Shown here: positions 4,710 through 5,740 of the stretch, in pieces
Numbering within the stretch: position 1 is the first letter of the stretch
How the letters are laid out: every line of letters starts with the position of its first letter
Source: Gammaproteobacteria bacterium
Lineage (GTDB): Bacteria > Pseudomonadota > Gammaproteobacteria > UBA6429
Assembly: GCA_030635835.1 (NCBI GenBank)
Contig: DAOVYB010000086.1
Location: 1 to 5,740 of the forward strand
Length of the DNA stretch: 5,740 nt
Direction: 5' to 3'
Notes under the pieces: generated by a model
Database searches by the model: none
Seen by the model: only the letters and a program-made list of their open reading frames with translations
Told to the model about the DNA's origin: nothing
Position numbers and translations under genes: made by a program

Positions 4710-5740
4710 AGCTATTAGATCGATATATAGGACAAGCCATCATTAATGGTGTTGCTACCGTATTGATTATTTTTATCGCGCTTTATGAATTGTTTGCCTT
4801 TGCCGGTGAAGCAGGATCGATAGGCCGAGCTGATTATACAATATGGGAAGCAATTAAATATTCATTGTTTCTTGTGCCTCAGCATATTTACGAGTTATTT
4901 CCCTTATCAATGTTACTTGGCACCATGCTGGGTTTAGGCTGGTTAGCAAATCATAATGAACTTGTTGTTATACGAACTGCGGGTGTTTCTTTAATTCGCA
5001 TTATTGTTGCCATTATGAAAACAGCCGTTGTGTTAATGGCATTAGCCATGATCATTGGTGAAATTATTGCACCACCTTTGCTTCAGTATGCAAAGGAAGA
5101 GCGGATTAAAGCTTTACATGGCAATATTAGTTTAAATACTGATTATGGCTTGTGGGCGCGAGATGGTGAAACGTATATTCATGTGAAACGAATTGAGAAT
5201 GACGGGCGCTTAACCGGTATAACGCTTTATCAGTTTTCTAAAAATAATTATATAGAACGCCAGATTAATGCAAGGCAGGCGACGTATACCGGTGAGCACT
5301 GGATATTGTATTCAGTCAGAGAAACACTTCACAAAAACAATACATTTAAAGTTAACCATATTGAAGAACTGCAATGGAAAACATTGCTTGATCTGGATAC
5401 GGTAAAAATAGTTGCTATTCCTCCTGATCTTTTATCCGTACGAAAATTAAATACTTATGTCGATTATTTAAAAACAAATAATCTGGATTATACTAAATAT
5501 GAGTTAATTTTCTGGACTAAATTATTTTCACCATTCTCTATTCTGGCCATGGTGTTATTAGCCGTACCTTTTATCTTTGGTTCAGTCAGACAGGTTTCGA
5601 TGGGAAAACAAATTTTATTTGGGTTTCTGGTGGGAGTGAGTTTTTATATTATTAGTCGCTTGATTGGAGAGATCAGCTTAGTGTACGGTGTGCCAGCGAT
5701 GTTCAGTGCTATTTTACCCCCCCTGCTTGTTATTGCATTA
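4706..5740 (+). CDS. lptG: LPS export ABC transporter permease LptG, C-terminal end missing
   Basis: Partner of LptF in the LptB2FG exporter. The frame is open from GTG at 4706 to the window end (345 codons). E. coli LptG has 360 residues, so only about 10-15 are missing. Segments: TM1 about 12-33, TM2 52-80, TM3 97-122, periplasmic jellyroll about 125-265, TM4 273-292, TM5 301-318, and TM6 from about 320. Family landmarks are LDRYIG (4-9), LGTMLGLGWLA (71-81), ELVVIRTAGVS (85-95), GLWARDG (148-154) and FGSVRQVSMG (291-300), aligning with E. coli LDRYIG, ELVVMQASGF, GLWAKDG and FGPLRSVPMG. The start is GTG in GTGA, overlapping the lptF stop by 4 bases; this fits translational coupling and near-equal subunit amounts. 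GAGA at 4693-4696 is a weak ribosome-binding site. In a gapless comparison the lysines at E. coli positions 34, 40 and 41 correspond here to A31, G37 and S38. Confidence 0.95.
   Translation, partial: MKLLDRYIGQAIINGVATVLIIFIALYELFAFAGEAGSIGRADYTIWEAIKYSLFLVPQHIYELFPLSMLLGTMLGLGWLANHNELVVIRTAGVSLIRIIVAIMKTAVVLMALAMIIGEIIAPPLLQYAKEERIKALHGNISLNTDYGLWARDGETYIHVKRIENDGRLTGITLYQFSKNNYIERQINARQATYTGEHWILYSVRETLHKNNTFKVNHIEELQWKTLLDLDTVKIVAIPPDLLSVRKLNTYVDYLKTNNLDYTKYELIFWTKLFSPFSILAMVLLAVPFIFGSVRQVSMGKQILFGFLVGVSFYIISRLIGEISLVYGVPAMFSAILPPLLVIAL

Overview
The window looks like chromosomal DNA of a gammaproteobacterium with moderately AT-rich codon use. The gene set and orientation match the locus known from Escherichia coli, in which pepA-holC-valS is read one way and lptF-lptG is read away from it. 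The proteins align by eye with their E. coli relatives over their length, but genus and species cannot be fixed from this sequence. I see no phage, plasmid, CRISPR, insertion-sequence transposase or RNA gene.

Minus strand, in order of transcription. pepA (1975-3477) encodes a leucyl/cysteinyl-glycine aminopeptidase. A 201-bp gap follows, holding a degenerate inverted repeat with a perfect AT-rich palindrome inside it. Then come holC (1300-1773, DNA polymerase III chi subunit) and a small gene of unknown function (775-1290), only 9 bp apart. A 246-bp gap with a multi-unit 9-nt-period repeat array comes next, and then the start of valS (528 to beyond base 1, valyl-tRNA synthetase). Next to valS the gap also holds a good sigma70-type promoter, whose -35 box falls inside the repeat array.

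Plus strand. After a 140-bp divergent control region come lptF (3618-4709) and lptG (4706 to beyond 5740), overlapping by 4 bases. They encode the two membrane subunits of the LptB2FG ABC exporter, which extracts lipopolysaccharide from the inner membrane. The control region has a candidate lptF promoter whose -10 box sits in the centre of an 8-bp inverted repeat. It also has a small hairpin and an 8-codon reading frame whose stop overlaps the lptF start.

The genes are housekeeping: peptide turnover, replication clamp-loader assembly, tRNA charging and envelope biogenesis. They share a conserved neighbourhood rather than a pathway, except for lptF and lptG, whose products form one complex. 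I find no convincing new multi-gene system. The points most worth a second look are the two related repeat arrays that bracket holC and the unknown gene, the apparent use of a repeat unit as part of the valS promoter, the unknown gene itself, and an LptG that seems to lack lysines noted in the E. coli protein.
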